From the NCBI GenBank assembly GCA_029558515.1, contig JAKQEM010000041.1, positions 26,921-90,920 of the forward strand: DNA of 64,000 nucleotides, given 5' to 3'. This DNA is from a bacterium (GTDB lineage: Bacteria; Patescibacteriota; Gracilibacteria; Peribacterales; Peribacteraceae). Below are positions 35,742-45,100 of the stretch, in pieces. Below the pieces are notes generated by a model. It was not told where the DNA came from and did not search any database. It saw nothing but the letters and a program-made list of their open reading frames with translations. The translations under genes were made by a program, and so were the position numbers. Each line of letters begins with the position of its first letter. The first letter of the stretch is position 1.

Positions 35742-37136
35742 CTACCCCACACTTCCCTCCATCTCCAACTCAATCAGCCGGTTCATCTCCACTGCGTACT
35801 CCAGCGGAAGCCGGCGGACGATCGGTTCGATGAAGCCGTTCACGATCATCGCGCGGGCGTGTTCTTCCGTGATGCCGCGGCTGGTGAGGTAGAAGATGTC
35901 TTCGGCTGAGAGCTTGCCCACCGTCGCCTCGTGCGCGACGGTCACGTCGTTGTTGCGAATCTGCATGTCCGGGATGGTATCGGTGCGACTCACGTCATCC
36001 AGAAGCAAGGCGTCACACCGTACGGAAGCGGTGCAATCGTGCGCCCGGGGACCCACCTTCACTTGCCCGCGGTACACCGCCGTTCCCCCGCCCTTGCTGA
36101 TCGATTTACTCGTCACGGAACTGCTCGTGTGCGGGGCGAGGTGATGCACTTTCGCACCCGTATCCTGCCATTGGCCGGCATTTGCAAACGCGATGCCCAA
36201 ATGATCGCACCGTGCCCCTTCCCCCACCAGCATGCTGCACGGGTAGAGCATGGTGACGCCGCTGCCCATGTTGCCGCCGACCCACTCCATCACGGCATCT
36301 TTCCGTACAATGGCGCGTTTGGTATTGAGGTTATACGTATCGCGGCTCCAGTTTTCGACCGAGCTGTAGCGGCACTTCGCGCCGTCCTGGACGAAAATTT
36401 CCACGAGGCCCGCATGCAACGCTTGCGAACCGTACTTCGGAGCGCTGCACCCCTCGATGTAGTGCACGCTCGCGCCTTCCTCCACCACGAGGAGCGTGTG
36501 TTCAAATTGCCCCATGTTCTTGGCATTCATGCGGAAGTACGCCTGCAGCGGTTCGCGGACATGCACGCCCTTGGGAACGTACAGGAACGTCCCTCCGCTC
36601 CACACCGCCCCATGCAGCGCGGCGAATTTGTGGTCGGTGGCGGGCACGCACTGCATGAAGTACCGTCGCACGAGATCGGGATACGCGCGCAGTGCATCGT
36701 CCATATCCAGAAAAATCACGCCTTGCGCTTCCCATTCTTTCTTCAGATTGTGATAGATCACATCGGACTCGTACTGCGCCCCGACGCCCGCGAGCATTTT
36801 TCTCTCCGCTTCCGGAATCCCCAAGCGATCGTAGACCTTGCGGATCTCCTCCGGCACTTTTCCCCAATCGCTCGTATTTTCCGCTCCCGACCGCGCGTAG
36901 TAGATGATGTTCTCCGGATCGAGCGTGGACAGATCCGCACCCCAGGCAGGCAACGGCTTTTCCCGGAAGATCCGCAAACTCTCCAGTCGATGCGCGAGCA
37001 TCCACGCCGGTTCCCGTTTGTCCGCGCTGATTCGCCGCACCACTTCTTCATCCACCCCGCGTTTCGCTCCATCCGCGTAGGGCGACGGATTGGCTTCATC
37101 GAACGTCGAGCGCCGGAGGTCGGAGAAGATGGCCAT
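35742..37136 (-). CDS. sufB: SufB Fe-S cluster assembly scaffold
   Basis: This 464-residue protein has the SufB features FLYVPKGVHVREPLQAYFRM, TLLVVEEGASVHYIEGCSAP, RAIVRKDAVMEWVGGNMGSG and the C-terminal LLLDDVSRTDTIPDMQIRNN, then TVAHEATVGKLSAEDIFYLT and SRGITEEHARAMIVNGFIEP. The Cys in the EGCSAP segment corresponds to the region holding the proposed cluster site. SufB forms the SufBC2D scaffold. Length is close to the usual 465-495. The sufS and sufU genes are not in this window. Confidence 0.95.
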   Translation of the reverse strand: MAIFSDLRRSTFDEANPSPYADGAKRGVDEEVVRRISADKREPAWMLAHRLESLRIFREKPLPAWGADLSTLDPENIIYYARSGAENTSDWGKVPEEIRKVYDRLGIPEAERKMLAGVGAQYESDVIYHNLKKEWEAQGVIFLDMDDALRAYPDLVRRYFMQCVPATDHKFAALHGAVWSGGTFLYVPKGVHVREPLQAYFRMNAKNMGQFEHTLLVVEEGASVHYIEGCSAPKYGSQALHAGLVEIFVQDGAKCRYSSVENWSRDTYNLNTKRAIVRKDAVMEWVGGNMGSGVTMLYPCSMLVGEGARCDHLGIAFANAGQWQDTGAKVHHLAPHTSSSVTSKSISKGGGTAVYRGQVKVGPRAHDCTASVRCDALLLDDVSRTDTIPDMQIRNNDVTVAHEATVGKLSAEDIFYLTSRGITEEHARAMIVNGFIEPIVRRLPLEYAVEMNRLIELEMEGSVG

Positions 37137-37178
37137 GGACCATGGATTCTAACAGAGAATCACATGATTCGATCCCCA

Positions 37179-38162
37179 TTATTCTCGTCTTTCCAGATAC
37201 CGAAAGACAGCTATTGCCGCCTCCTCCCGCGTCAGCGGTTGATGGGGCAAAAACTCGCTCGTTCTCCCGGGGAAGAGCCCGTACTCCCGCGCGATTCCTG
37301 CGTATGCGGCGAACCAACTGCCCTCCGGGACATCGGTGTAGGAATGAGGTCCGTCGGTGGGCAGGGCGAACGTGCGTGACATCATCGCGAGGAACTCCGC
37401 GGTGCTGACGACGTTGCCGGGGCGAAACGTGCCGTCTCCGTAGCCGACGATGATTCCCCGATCTGCGGCCGCGATCACGTACGGCGCGAACCATTGATCC
37501 GAGGAGACATCGGAGAATGGTATCCGTCCGTTTGCGTTCGTCGCTTCTATATTGCGGATACTGAGGAGGATCTTGGCGGCTTCGGCACGGTTGACCGGGA
37601 GCGTCCCGCGGAAGGCGCCATCCGGCGGGAACCCGTTGAGCGCATTGCGACGGAACAGTTCGGCGGCCGCGCGGCCGGCGAGGGACCACGGAACGGTATC
37701 CGGGAAGGGATTGCGGAAAGATGCGATCGTTGTGAGGACGGGATCGGGAAAGAGCGCCGGCGGAGGCAGGGGAAGAGTTCTGTCCGGGGCGGATTCGGTT
37801 TGAATCACGAGGATGCGGGACTTTCGGTCTCCCACCGTGAAATACACCTCGTTCCTCTGCGAGCTTTCTTGCAGCGCCCGGCACTCCCACCGCGCGGAAC
37901 CGAGCTCCGTTGCTACGACCGGCGAACAGCGAATGGCATCCGTGTCCCCGCCGTGGAGGATCGGGTGCAGCGTCTCTTGCGCGCCCGCCGTCAATACGAC
38001 AGTCTCCCCGACGGGCAGTCGGAAGAGGGAGGAGCGGGTCGGCCCCGTAAACTGCATCGGCTCATAGAAGGTCGGTTCCAGTGCGAGGGCGGTCGTCGTC
38101 ATGACCAGGGCGACCGGAAGGAGCAAACGCACGATGCTCTGCGGCGGGAAGCGAATCTGCAT
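37179..38162 (-). CDS. Secreted protein with three SLH domains
   Basis: This is a 327-residue protein from ATG 38162 (MQIRFPPQSIVRLLLPVALV) with a signal peptide ending near TTALA|LEPT. A beta-rich region of about 110 residues follows, then three SLH repeats. The first holds NPFPDTVPWSLAGRAAAELF with NGFPPDGAFRGTLPVNRAEA; the second FSDVSSDQWFAPYVIAAADR with GYGDGTFRPGNVVSTAEFLA; the third YTDVPEGSWFAAYAGIAREY with LPHQPLTREEAAIAVFRYLE. SLH triplets bind wall polymer, so this is a surface-anchored protein. It is the second SLH protein in the window. Confidence 0.9.
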   Translation of the reverse strand: MQIRFPPQSIVRLLLPVALVMTTTALALEPTFYEPMQFTGPTRSSLFRLPVGETVVLTAGAQETLHPILHGGDTDAIRCSPVVATELGSARWECRALQESSQRNEVYFTVGDRKSRILVIQTESAPDRTLPLPPPALFPDPVLTTIASFRNPFPDTVPWSLAGRAAAELFRRNALNGFPPDGAFRGTLPVNRAEAAKILLSIRNIEATNANGRIPFSDVSSDQWFAPYVIAAADRGIIVGYGDGTFRPGNVVSTAEFLAMMSRTFALPTDGPHSYTDVPEGSWFAAYAGIAREYGLFPGRTSEFLPHQPLTREEAAIAVFRYLERRE

Positions 38163-38249
38163 GGCGGGCGGGGCGGAAGAGGAAGCGGTAAGCCGAGTCG
38201 AAGTATCCTGCACTTTTTCCACGGGACAACGTCATCATCGTACACCCTC

Positions 38250-38354
38250 TGTGGAAAACTCCTGCTAACTTTGAGAATTTTCCACCATGATCAGCCGTTT
38301 GGCACGCTCGCCTCGGAGGTCATTGTGGAAAACTCGGGTAGAGAGTGTGGAAAA
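38250..38354. promoter_or_regulatory. Cluster of TGTGGAAAA sites (DnaA-box-like)
   Basis: Three perfect copies of TGTGGAAAA lie at 38250, 38324 and 38346, plus partial inverse copies near 38214 (TTTTTCCAC) and 38278 (TTTTCCACC). The same 9-mer occurs twice in the candidate origin beside dnaN. The cluster sits between the divergent SLH and methyltransferase genes, so it could be a titration site, a secondary origin element or a regulator site. Confidence 0.45.
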
Positions 38355-38461
38355 CACAGCGCGCTCCACTCGCGCATCGGCGGGACATGCGGTGGGTTCC
38401 ATCCACAGATGGAAGACGGTATCGACGTTTCTCGTCGCTTAGTCTACACTGTTTTGCCGTC

Positions 38462-39034
38462 ATGTATGCCGCTTTTCGTTTCTTTCGGGAATTTCTCCGG
38501 CATCCTTTGGACGTTTCCGCAGTGGCACCCACATCGAAAGCGGCCTTGGAGCGCATTGTGGCCGCGGTGCCTCGGCGGCCGGGACAGGTGATCGTGGAGT
38601 ACGGGCCGGGTACGGGCGATTTGGCCGGGATGCTGTTACAAAGCGGAGGGATGGGGACAGGGAGTCAGCTCATTCTCATCGAGAAGAACCCCGTCTTCGC
38701 GCGGGAGCTAGGCCGCACTCTGCATGATCCGCGCGTCTCCGTGCACTGTGCGGGTGCGGCGGAGGTGCGTCGCATTCTGTATGAGCATCAAGCGACGCGC
38801 GCCGATGTGATTCTCTGCAGCATTCCTCTTTCCGTCATGCCTGAGGAGGAGCGCACGCACATCCTCCGCGAGACCTCTGAGGCGCTGGCGGAGGACGGAG
38901 TGTTCATCGTTTTTTTGGTGCGCGGAGTGGTGGTTTCGTTCCTGCGCTCCTTCTTTCCATCGGTGCGCATGGAGCGCATTCGAGGGAGTCTGCCGCCGCT
39001 CACGCTCTACACCGTGCGCAAGCACATCACTTGA
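38462..39034 (+). CDS. Class I SAM-dependent methyltransferase
   Basis: This is a 190-residue protein from ATG 38462 (MYAAFRFFREFLRHPLDVSA). Motif I is VIVEYGPGTGDLAGML, followed by LILIEKNPVFARELGRTLHD (motif II acidic residue) and VILCSIPLSVMPEEERTHIL in the motif IV position. The layout resembles PmtA-like phospholipid N-methyltransferases and the KsgA-like group (SAVAPTSKAALERIV near the N-terminus is typical of PmtA-like proteins). The substrate is not certain. The last 8 nt overlap the convergent SIMPL gene. Confidence 0.8.
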   Translation: MYAAFRFFREFLRHPLDVSAVAPTSKAALERIVAAVPRRPGQVIVEYGPGTGDLAGMLLQSGGMGTGSQLILIEKNPVFARELGRTLHDPRVSVHCAGAAEVRRILYEHQATRADVILCSIPLSVMPEEERTHILRETSEALAEDGVFIVFLVRGVVVSFLRSFFPSVRMERIRGSLPPLTLYTVRKHIT

Positions 39035-39773
39035 TTTGGTACGTCAGCGTGACGTTCGCCGTGATCTCCCGCTCGCCGGCAGGCAGCTGCACTTCCTGCA
39101 GCACCGCACTGTCAACGGCGCCGCCGCGTCCGTAGGCTTCCATCATCGGAACGGGATAGCCGTTACCGCCGCCTTCGCCAAAGCCGATCAATTTGCCCAG
39201 CCGGACACCCAACTGATCCGCCAGGATCTCCGCCTTGGCCTGTGCTTCCGCAATGGCTTCCTCCCGCGCGATGTCACGGGGGGCATCGGGATCATCCAAC
39301 GTGAACTGCACGTTGCCCGCTTGGTTGGCGCCCGCATTCGTGGCCGCTCCCAGCACGGCACTCGCTTTATCCAAGTCACGCACCTTCACGCGGAGACTCT
39401 GGGTGGCTTCAAATCCCCGGGGAATCTGCCGTCCTTCGGTGTAATCGTAGACGGGATTCAACCAGAAATTTTCGGTGCGGATGTCCTTGTCTTCGACCCC
39501 CTGCGCCTTCACTTCCGCGATCACGCGGTCCATGCGTTCTTTCAGGACTTCCATCGCGCGGTTGGCGGTCGTCTGCCGTCCCGTCTGCACGCCGACACTG
39601 ATTTCCGCGATGTCCGGCACCGCGAACGCGCGCCCGTCACCGGTGACGGAAATGGTGGCGTGCTGCGGTTCATTTTCGGTTTGGATCCACTGTCCGCCCA
39701 GGTAGAACAGTCCGCCGATGATGACGGCAATCAGGAGCGGGGATACAAAAGACGTCGTGCGATCGGGTTCCAT
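39027..39773 (-). CDS. SIMPL (DUF541) domain protein, exported
   Basis: This 248-residue protein has one N-terminal membrane anchor (FVSPLLIAVIIGGLFYLGGQ). The SIMPL domain shows ATISVTGDGRAFAVPDIAEI, SVGVQTGRQTTANRAMEVLK, IRTENFWLNPVYDY and EAIAEAQAKAEILADQLGVR with the closing ITANVTLTYQI. Family members (YggE, BP26) are periplasmic or surface proteins linked to stress and oligomeric channel-like assemblies. It reads convergently to the methyltransferase gene. Confidence 0.88.
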   Translation of the reverse strand: MEPDRTTSFVSPLLIAVIIGGLFYLGGQWIQTENEPQHATISVTGDGRAFAVPDIAEISVGVQTGRQTTANRAMEVLKERMDRVIAEVKAQGVEDKDIRTENFWLNPVYDYTEGRQIPRGFEATQSLRVKVRDLDKASAVLGAATNAGANQAGNVQFTLDDPDAPRDIAREEAIAEAQAKAEILADQLGVRLGKLIGFGEGGGNGYPVPMMEAYGRGGAVDSAVLQEVQLPAGEREITANVTLTYQIK

Positions 39774-39871
39774 GGGAAGAGGGGGGAAGTGCTGATACGG
39801 AAGAGTATACGACTCAATGGCGCACAGGTCACATCATTCGTAATGCACGTGTATGTGGAATCCATCTCTTC

Positions 39872-40717
39872 CTATCTTTCCCCGCTCTCATCCCAGCGCA
39901 ATCCTCCCTTCATCCGTCACGCCGTAGCGCGCGTAGCCTTCCTGCTCCAGCCGCTGCGCGAGATCGGCGCCGCCGCTCTCCACGATCTTTCCCCGCACCA
40001 TCACGTGCACGAAATCCGGCACGACGTATTCCAGGATGCGCGCGTAGTGGGTGACGATGAGAGCGGAAAAGGGATTGGGGATTGGGGATTGGGGAATCTG
40101 GTCATTGGTGCTTGGTGCTTGGTCATTTCGCGCAGGCGGTTGATGCCTTGTCCGACAATTTTTAACGCATCGACATCCAGGCCGCTGTCGGTTTCATCCA
40201 GAAGCGCAAGGCGCGGACGGAGCATCGTCATCTGCAGGATTTCCGTTTTCTTTTTCTCTCCGCCGGAGAAGCTTTTGTGCACGGGACGATCGGCGAAGGA
40301 CGGGTCCATGGAAAGCGCTTCCATTTCCTTCTTCAGCGCACGATCAAACTGCAGGGGAGACAGTCGCTCCGTGCGACCGGCTTCGCTCCATGCGCGGTGG
40401 GCGGCCAGGAGGAAACTGCGCAGGGAAACACCCGCGATCTCGCGCGGGTACTGGAAGGCCAGGAAGAGTCCCTTTATGGCTCGCTCATCGGGCGGCATCG
40501 TGAGCAGATCTTCACCGTTGAATCGTGCCGCCCCCGTCACGGTGTACGCCGGATGCCCCGCCAGAGCGGAGACGAGGGTGGATTTGCCCGAACCGTTGGG
40601 TCCCATGAGCGCGTGCACTTCCCCCTCGTGGATCGTCAGATCGATCCCGTGCACGATGGGACGGTCCCCCGCGCAGACGCGAAGGTCGGAGAGGGAGAGG
40701 AGAGGGGGGGAGGACAT
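39872..40717 (-). pseudogene. sufC: SufC ATPase gene interrupted by a 56-bp heptamer array (frameshift)
   Basis: From ATG 40717 (MSSPPLLSLSDLRV) the frame encodes SufC: Walker A MGPNGSGKSTLVSAL (about residue 40), signature SFSGGEKKKTEILQMTM and Walker [20 protein letters not shown]. After NRLRE the frame enters eight 7-bp repeats and then runs in the wrong frame to a stop at 40001. Directly after the repeats another frame continues the family sequence: [20 protein letters not shown], with the H-loop His, through [13 protein letters not shown] to a TAG at 39872. Fifty-six bp breaks the frame; 42 or 63 bp (six or nine units) would not. SufC powers the SufBCD scaffold and is normally essential, so this may be a reversible switch, a recent mutation or a sequence error. 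Confidence 0.85.
40071..40126. repeat. Heptamer array inside sufC
   Basis: Exactly eight 7-bp units on the + strand: GGGATTG three times, GGGAATC, TGGTCAT, TGGTGCT twice, TGGTCAT. Removing all 56 bp joins LRE directly to FSALIVTHY in frame. Confidence 0.9.
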
Positions 40718-40802
40718 GGAAGACGCAGTGTACAGGACCAAGCGCCCGTGTCCCATGGCAGGATCCTTATTTCCCCTCCACCCCCTACAACCTACTCCCT
40801 CG

Positions 40803-42767
40803 TCACACCTCCACGAACAGCGGCACCACCATCGGCTCTCTGTCTAATTTCCGATCGAAGTACCGGTACAGCGCTCCCGTCACCGCGCGCTTGAAGGCCT
40901 TGCGGTCGGTTTCGCCGCGGTCGAGTTCTTCCGTGTAGGCTTTCTTCGCCGCCTGGATGACCTCGGCCGAGATGTCCGTCTGTTCCGATCCGTAGATGAG
41001 GCCGCGGGAGATGATGTCCGGATCGCCCACCAGACGTTTGCTGTCTGCGTAGGTTTTGAAGAGAACGACGATCATGCCGCCGCCGCTCATGATCTTGCGA
41101 TCGGTGAGCACGCGCGCACCTTCGCCCGCCGCCCCGCGTCCGTCGATGATGACGTCGCGGAACGTGATTTTCTGCTTGCTCCTGCGAGCCGCACCCGTGG
41201 CGTCAAATTCCAGCATCTCGCCGTTGCCGAGCAGGTGAATCTGATTGTCTTCATAGCCGATGGATTTGGCGAGGTCCGCGTGGGCGGAGCGCATGTGCGG
41301 TTCGCCGTGTTCCGGGATGACGTGGCGTGCCCGCACGAGACGGTGCATCAGCAGAATGTCGCCCGCGTGCCCGTGGCCCGTGGTGTGCAGGGCAAATTCC
41401 TGATTGGTCTTCACGATCGCTCCTTTCATGTGCAGGTTGTTGACCACCTTGGCCACGGCGCGCTCGTTGCCGATGATCGGATTGCTGCTCAGGATGATGG
41501 TGTCGCCCTTCTTCACGGACACATGCCGGTGCGTGCCCAGCCCCATGCGCGCGAGTCCCGCCATTTCTTCCCCCTGGCTGCCGGTCGTGATGATGATGAC
41601 TTCGTTATCCGGCAATTTCTCCATGCCGGGTCCGGCTTTCCGCACGAGGCCGCGCGGCGCCTTCAGGTAGCCCAAGTTCATGGCGATCTCGACGTTGGTC
41701 TCCATGCTGCGTCCCGCCAGATACACCTTGCGGCTGCTGTCCTTCGCGATGTCGAAAATTTGCTGCATGCGATTGAGGAGACTCGAAAAGGTCGAGATGA
41801 TGACGCGCCCTTCCGCCTGCGTGAGGAGACTCTTGATGGTGTGCGCAATGTCCCGCTCACTCTTGGAGTAGCCGGGTTTTGCGGCATTGGTGGAGTCCGC
41901 GACGATGGCGAGTATGCCCTTCTGCCCCAGCTCCGAGAGGCGCTGAAAGTCAGCGGGAGGTTCGTTCATCGGCGTGAGATCAAACTTGAAATCGCCCGTA
42001 TGGAGAATGGTGCCGTACGGCGTATGGACCGCGATGGCGGCGGAATCCGGGATAGAGTGCGTGACGCGCAGGAATTCAAAGCTGACTTTTCCCACGACGA
42101 TCTTCTGTCCGTAGGGCACGGTATTGAGCCGGACGTTGCCGGTGAGATGCTCTTCATCCAGACGCTTCTTCACGAAAGCCATGGTGAGCTTGGTGCCGTA
42201 GCACGGGGGGAAGTGGAGAGCGGGCAGGAGGTGCTGTACCGCGCCGATGTGATCGAGGTGTCCGTGGGTGAACAGAATACCTTTGATGCGATTCTCCCTC
42301 CCTTTGAGCGCCGCGATATCCGGGATGAGATAATCGATGCCGAGCATGTCTTCATCGGGGAATTGCAGACCCAGGTCAATGAGGAAGAGGTCACCGTCGA
42401 CGTCGATCACAAAGCAGTTGCGACCGACCTGTTCAAATCCCCCGAGCGGGAAGACGCGCAGATTGCCACGGCGAACGGCGTTGTCTTGCTGCGGTTGCGT
42501 CTGGGACGGGACCTGCGTGCCGGGGGCTCGTGCGGGTGGCCGTTGCGGCGGGCGGTTATGGTGGCGGTTGCGGTGATGATGCTTCCGAGAGGGTTGTCCC
42601 TGTGGTCGGCCTTGCGGGGGTTTTTGGGGTTGTCCGCGCGTGGGAGCAGTGGGAGCGGCTCCCGACAAAGGTGTGACGGGAGGTATGGAGGAAGAAGCAG
42701 ACCTTGCGGGCTGCTGCGGGGATGATCCGCCCGTCCGGGCAGCCATCCAGTTCTGTACCGATTGCAT
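40803..42767 (-). CDS. rnj: Ribonuclease J with disordered N-terminal extension
   Basis: This is a 654-residue protein. The first 95 residues are Pro/Gln/Arg/His-rich and probably disordered (RKHHHRNRHHNRPPQRPP). The RNase J core begins VFPLGGFEQVGRNCFVIDVD, with metal motif FTHGHLDHIGAV (about residue 166), VTHSIPDSAAIAVHTPYG, LHTGDFKFD, VADSTNAAKPGYSKSE and the beta-CASP part ITTGSQGEEM...HTTGHGHAGD...PEHGEPHM. RNase J is a 5'-3' exonuclease and endonuclease in mRNA and rRNA maturation. Its presence matters for the fragmented 16S precursor here. Typical members are about 555 residues; the extra length is the N-terminus. Confidence 0.95.
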   Translation of the reverse strand: MQSVQNWMAARTGGSSPQQPARSASSSIPPVTPLSGAAPTAPTRGQPQKPPQGRPQGQPSRKHHHRNRHHNRPPQRPPARAPGTQVPSQTQPQQDNAVRRGNLRVFPLGGFEQVGRNCFVIDVDGDLFLIDLGLQFPDEDMLGIDYLIPDIAALKGRENRIKGILFTHGHLDHIGAVQHLLPALHFPPCYGTKLTMAFVKKRLDEEHLTGNVRLNTVPYGQKIVVGKVSFEFLRVTHSIPDSAAIAVHTPYGTILHTGDFKFDLTPMNEPPADFQRLSELGQKGILAIVADSTNAAKPGYSKSERDIAHTIKSLLTQAEGRVIISTFSSLLNRMQQIFDIAKDSSRKVYLAGRSMETNVEIAMNLGYLKAPRGLVRKAGPGMEKLPDNEVIIITTGSQGEEMAGLARMGLGTHRHVSVKKGDTIILSSNPIIGNERAVAKVVNNLHMKGAIVKTNQEFALHTTGHGHAGDILLMHRLVRARHVIPEHGEPHMRSAHADLAKSIGYEDNQIHLLGNGEMLEFDATGAARRSKQKITFRDVIIDGRGAAGEGARVLTDRKIMSGGGMIVVLFKTYADSKRLVGDPDIISRGLIYGSEQTDISAEVIQAAKKAYTEELDRGETDRKAFKRAVTGALYRYFDRKLDREPMVVPLFVEV

Positions 42768-42983
42768 GTGTACTGATTGGGAATGAAACGTGGATCAAAT
42801 CGATCCGTCACGATCACTGTACGCTTCTTGGAGTAGGAAAGCAAGTGTTCTGTGTAACGTATTTGAGTTTTTGGCTTGGGATAAACAAATTTTTAGTTGG
42901 AATTTTTGCAGAAGTACGGGCGAATGCCGTGTGATCGGACCGCCTTTCCCCCGGGCGTTCCCTTCGCTACTCTGTCTTCCTGT

Positions 42984-44996
42984 ATGGATGTACGCATCAA
43001 GACAGGTTCGACCAAGGCGCCCAGAGACATCGCTCTGCTTTCGCTGCAGCTCAAATCCATCCGCGGCGAACAGGTTTTTTTGCTGCTGGAGGCAACCGGA
43101 CGTGAGCGGGAGACGACCACGGTGGAGCGCGAGTGCGAGGCGGTGGTGAAGCATGCGCTCCTGGAAACGGAGGGGGATGCGTCGGAGCGGCTTGACGGTG
43201 CGCTGAAGGAACTCAACGGACTTATCAAGGGCATGCTCGTGTCCGGCGCGGTGCACGATCTGCACATGCTGCTCGCCATCGTGGATGCGTCGGGCGTGCT
43301 GCACGTCTCCCATGCCGGACGCGGTGAGGCGTATGTAGTACGTCGTGGGACGGCCAGTCAGATCACGGAGTACGGCGGCGGTCGCACGACGCCGGGGTTT
43401 GTGCACATCGCCAGCGGCCAACTGGCGCCGCACGATCTGATCATCCTCTCCACGCAGCGGCTGCTGCGTACCCTCACACCCGCTCAGATGGCGCGGCTCG
43501 CGGGCAGCAAAGACGCGGTGCTCGATACGCTCATCCGTGCGCTGGAGGCGGAAACCGAACATGCGGCGCTCGCGACGCTCGACGTGGTCTCCGGTTCGCC
43601 GGAGGAGGAAGCGCCGTCGGCATCGGGTCGGCGCGGCGCACCGGCTGTTCGCCGCACGGTGCGGCAGGGGAACGGTGTGATGCGTGCGATCACGGGCGTG
43701 GTGCGCATGCTGGCGGGAGGGCGCATCGCAGATACGCCCACGGAAGCGAAGGCCGCGGGAGAAGGAACGCCGCGGTGGTTCGCAGGCGTGACATCCGTAC
43801 GGCGGGGCGTGCGCGGGTGGATCCGTTCGATACGCAAGGATTTGCAGGATCCCGTGCGTAAGAAGCGCGCACATCTCTTACTCCTGGCGGTCGCCGGCAT
43901 CCTCGTTATCCTCGTGTGGGCGTCCGTGCAACTGTTCACCGGCGCCCGGCGGAGCAAGACGCGCGCCGAACTGGAAGCGTTGGTCGAGCTGGTCACCGCA
44001 GACATTCAGACCGCCGAGACGCGTCGTGCGCTCGGGAGCACGGAGGAAGCCAATGCCATTCTGCAGCGGGCCGAGGAGCGTGCGCGTCAGGTGATGGACA
44101 GCGAGTCGGGACTCTTCCGCATCGAGGCCAACGAATTGCTCAGCAGCATTCGCGCCACGCACGAGAAGATCAACAACATCGTGCGTATCCAGCCACGGCA
44201 GCCCGTCGCCGATCTCACCACCGTCAACCCCGATATTCTCGCGCAGGGACTCATCGCGGAGAGCGGCGGGGAGTACATGGTGTTCGATCGACAGGATCTG
44301 TACCGCATGGTGCTCAATTCCGTCGAGAAGCCCAAACGCATCAGCGAGGATGTGCTCGTGATGGACGGAGCGTCCTTCCCGCGCTTCCGGTCGCTCGTGT
44401 TCCTCATGAACGGCAACAGCGTCATTGAGTGGAGGGACGGGCAGGCACAGACGATGAAGACGGAAGACACCAAAGGATGGGTGAGTGGCGTCGCGCTGGA
44501 GGCGTATCAGAAAAATATCTACATTCTGTCGCCGGAGCAGAAGAAGATCTACAAGTACGAACGGCTCCAAGATCGCTTTGCCGCTCCCGTGGAGTACAAC
44601 GTGAGCGGCGATCTCACGGGTGCGACGGATCTCGCCATCGATGTCTCCGTGTACGTGCTGAAGAGTGACGGGACGCTCCTGAAACTCTTCCGGGGCGAAG
44701 AGCAGCCGTTCCGCTTGCGCAATGCTCCCGACGGCGTCCTGCAGGGCGCGACCAAACTCTTCAAAGTTGCCGATCGCAATCTCTACGTTCTCGTTCCCCA
44801 CGAGAGCGGCCGAGGCGGTCGTGTCGTCGTCCTCTCCGACGGGGGCGATACGGGCGAAGCATCCTATCTCCGGCAGTACGTCTTTGAGGGCGATCTCATC
44901 GGCAGGGTGCGTGATCTGTACGTCGATGCGGACGAGTCCAATCTCTACGTGCTCGATGAGAAGCGTCTGCACGTGACGACGTTGGCGGGACAGTGA
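42984..44996 (+). CDS. PP2C-like N-terminal domain, membrane span and extracytoplasmic propeller-like domain
   Basis: This is a 670-residue protein from ATG 42984 (MDVRIKTGSTKAPRDIALLS). Residues 1-200 resemble a PP2C/SpoIIE-type phosphatase fold (LLAIVDASGVLHVSHAGRGE, then AYVVRRG and LAPHDLIILSTQRLLRTL), but the metal-binding Asp-Gly pairs are not clear, so it may be inactive. A linker, a transmembrane segment (AHLLLLAVAGILVILVWASV, about 300) and a helical region follow, then repeats with YMVFDRQDLYRMVL, KNIYILSPEQKKIYKYERLQ and DLYVDADESNLYVLDEKRLH that look like a beta-propeller. The layout suggests outside-in signalling, possibly with a kinase elsewhere. Confidence 0.65.
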   Translation: MDVRIKTGSTKAPRDIALLSLQLKSIRGEQVFLLLEATGRERETTTVERECEAVVKHALLETEGDASERLDGALKELNGLIKGMLVSGAVHDLHMLLAIVDASGVLHVSHAGRGEAYVVRRGTASQITEYGGGRTTPGFVHIASGQLAPHDLIILSTQRLLRTLTPAQMARLAGSKDAVLDTLIRALEAETEHAALATLDVVSGSPEEEAPSASGRRGAPAVRRTVRQGNGVMRAITGVVRMLAGGRIADTPTEAKAAGEGTPRWFAGVTSVRRGVRGWIRSIRKDLQDPVRKKRAHLLLLAVAGILVILVWASVQLFTGARRSKTRAELEALVELVTADIQTAETRRALGSTEEANAILQRAEERARQVMDSESGLFRIEANELLSSIRATHEKINNIVRIQPRQPVADLTTVNPDILAQGLIAESGGEYMVFDRQDLYRMVLNSVEKPKRISEDVLVMDGASFPRFRSLVFLMNGNSVIEWRDGQAQTMKTEDTKGWVSGVALEAYQKNIYILSPEQKKIYKYERLQDRFAAPVEYNVSGDLTGATDLAIDVSVYVLKSDGTLLKLFRGEEQPFRLRNAPDGVLQGATKLFKVADRNLYVLVPHESGRGGRVVVLSDGGDTGEASYLRQYVFEGDLIGRVRDLYVDADESNLYVLDEKRLHVTTLAGQ

Positions 44997-45003
44997 GGAC
45001 GGA

Positions 45004-45024
45004 GAGATGAGTTACGAGTTATGA
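45004..45024. repeat. Short heptamer array after the PP2C-like gene
   Basis: Three units (GAGATGA, GTTACGA, GTTATGA) begin 8 bp downstream of the stop codon at 44996. Confidence 0.5.
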
Positions 45025-45100
45025 GAATCTAAAAAAATATTTTTTCTGGAAACTGGTACCTATTTGCATCACTCTCTCTTCAGTCGCATACTTCTCCCCT

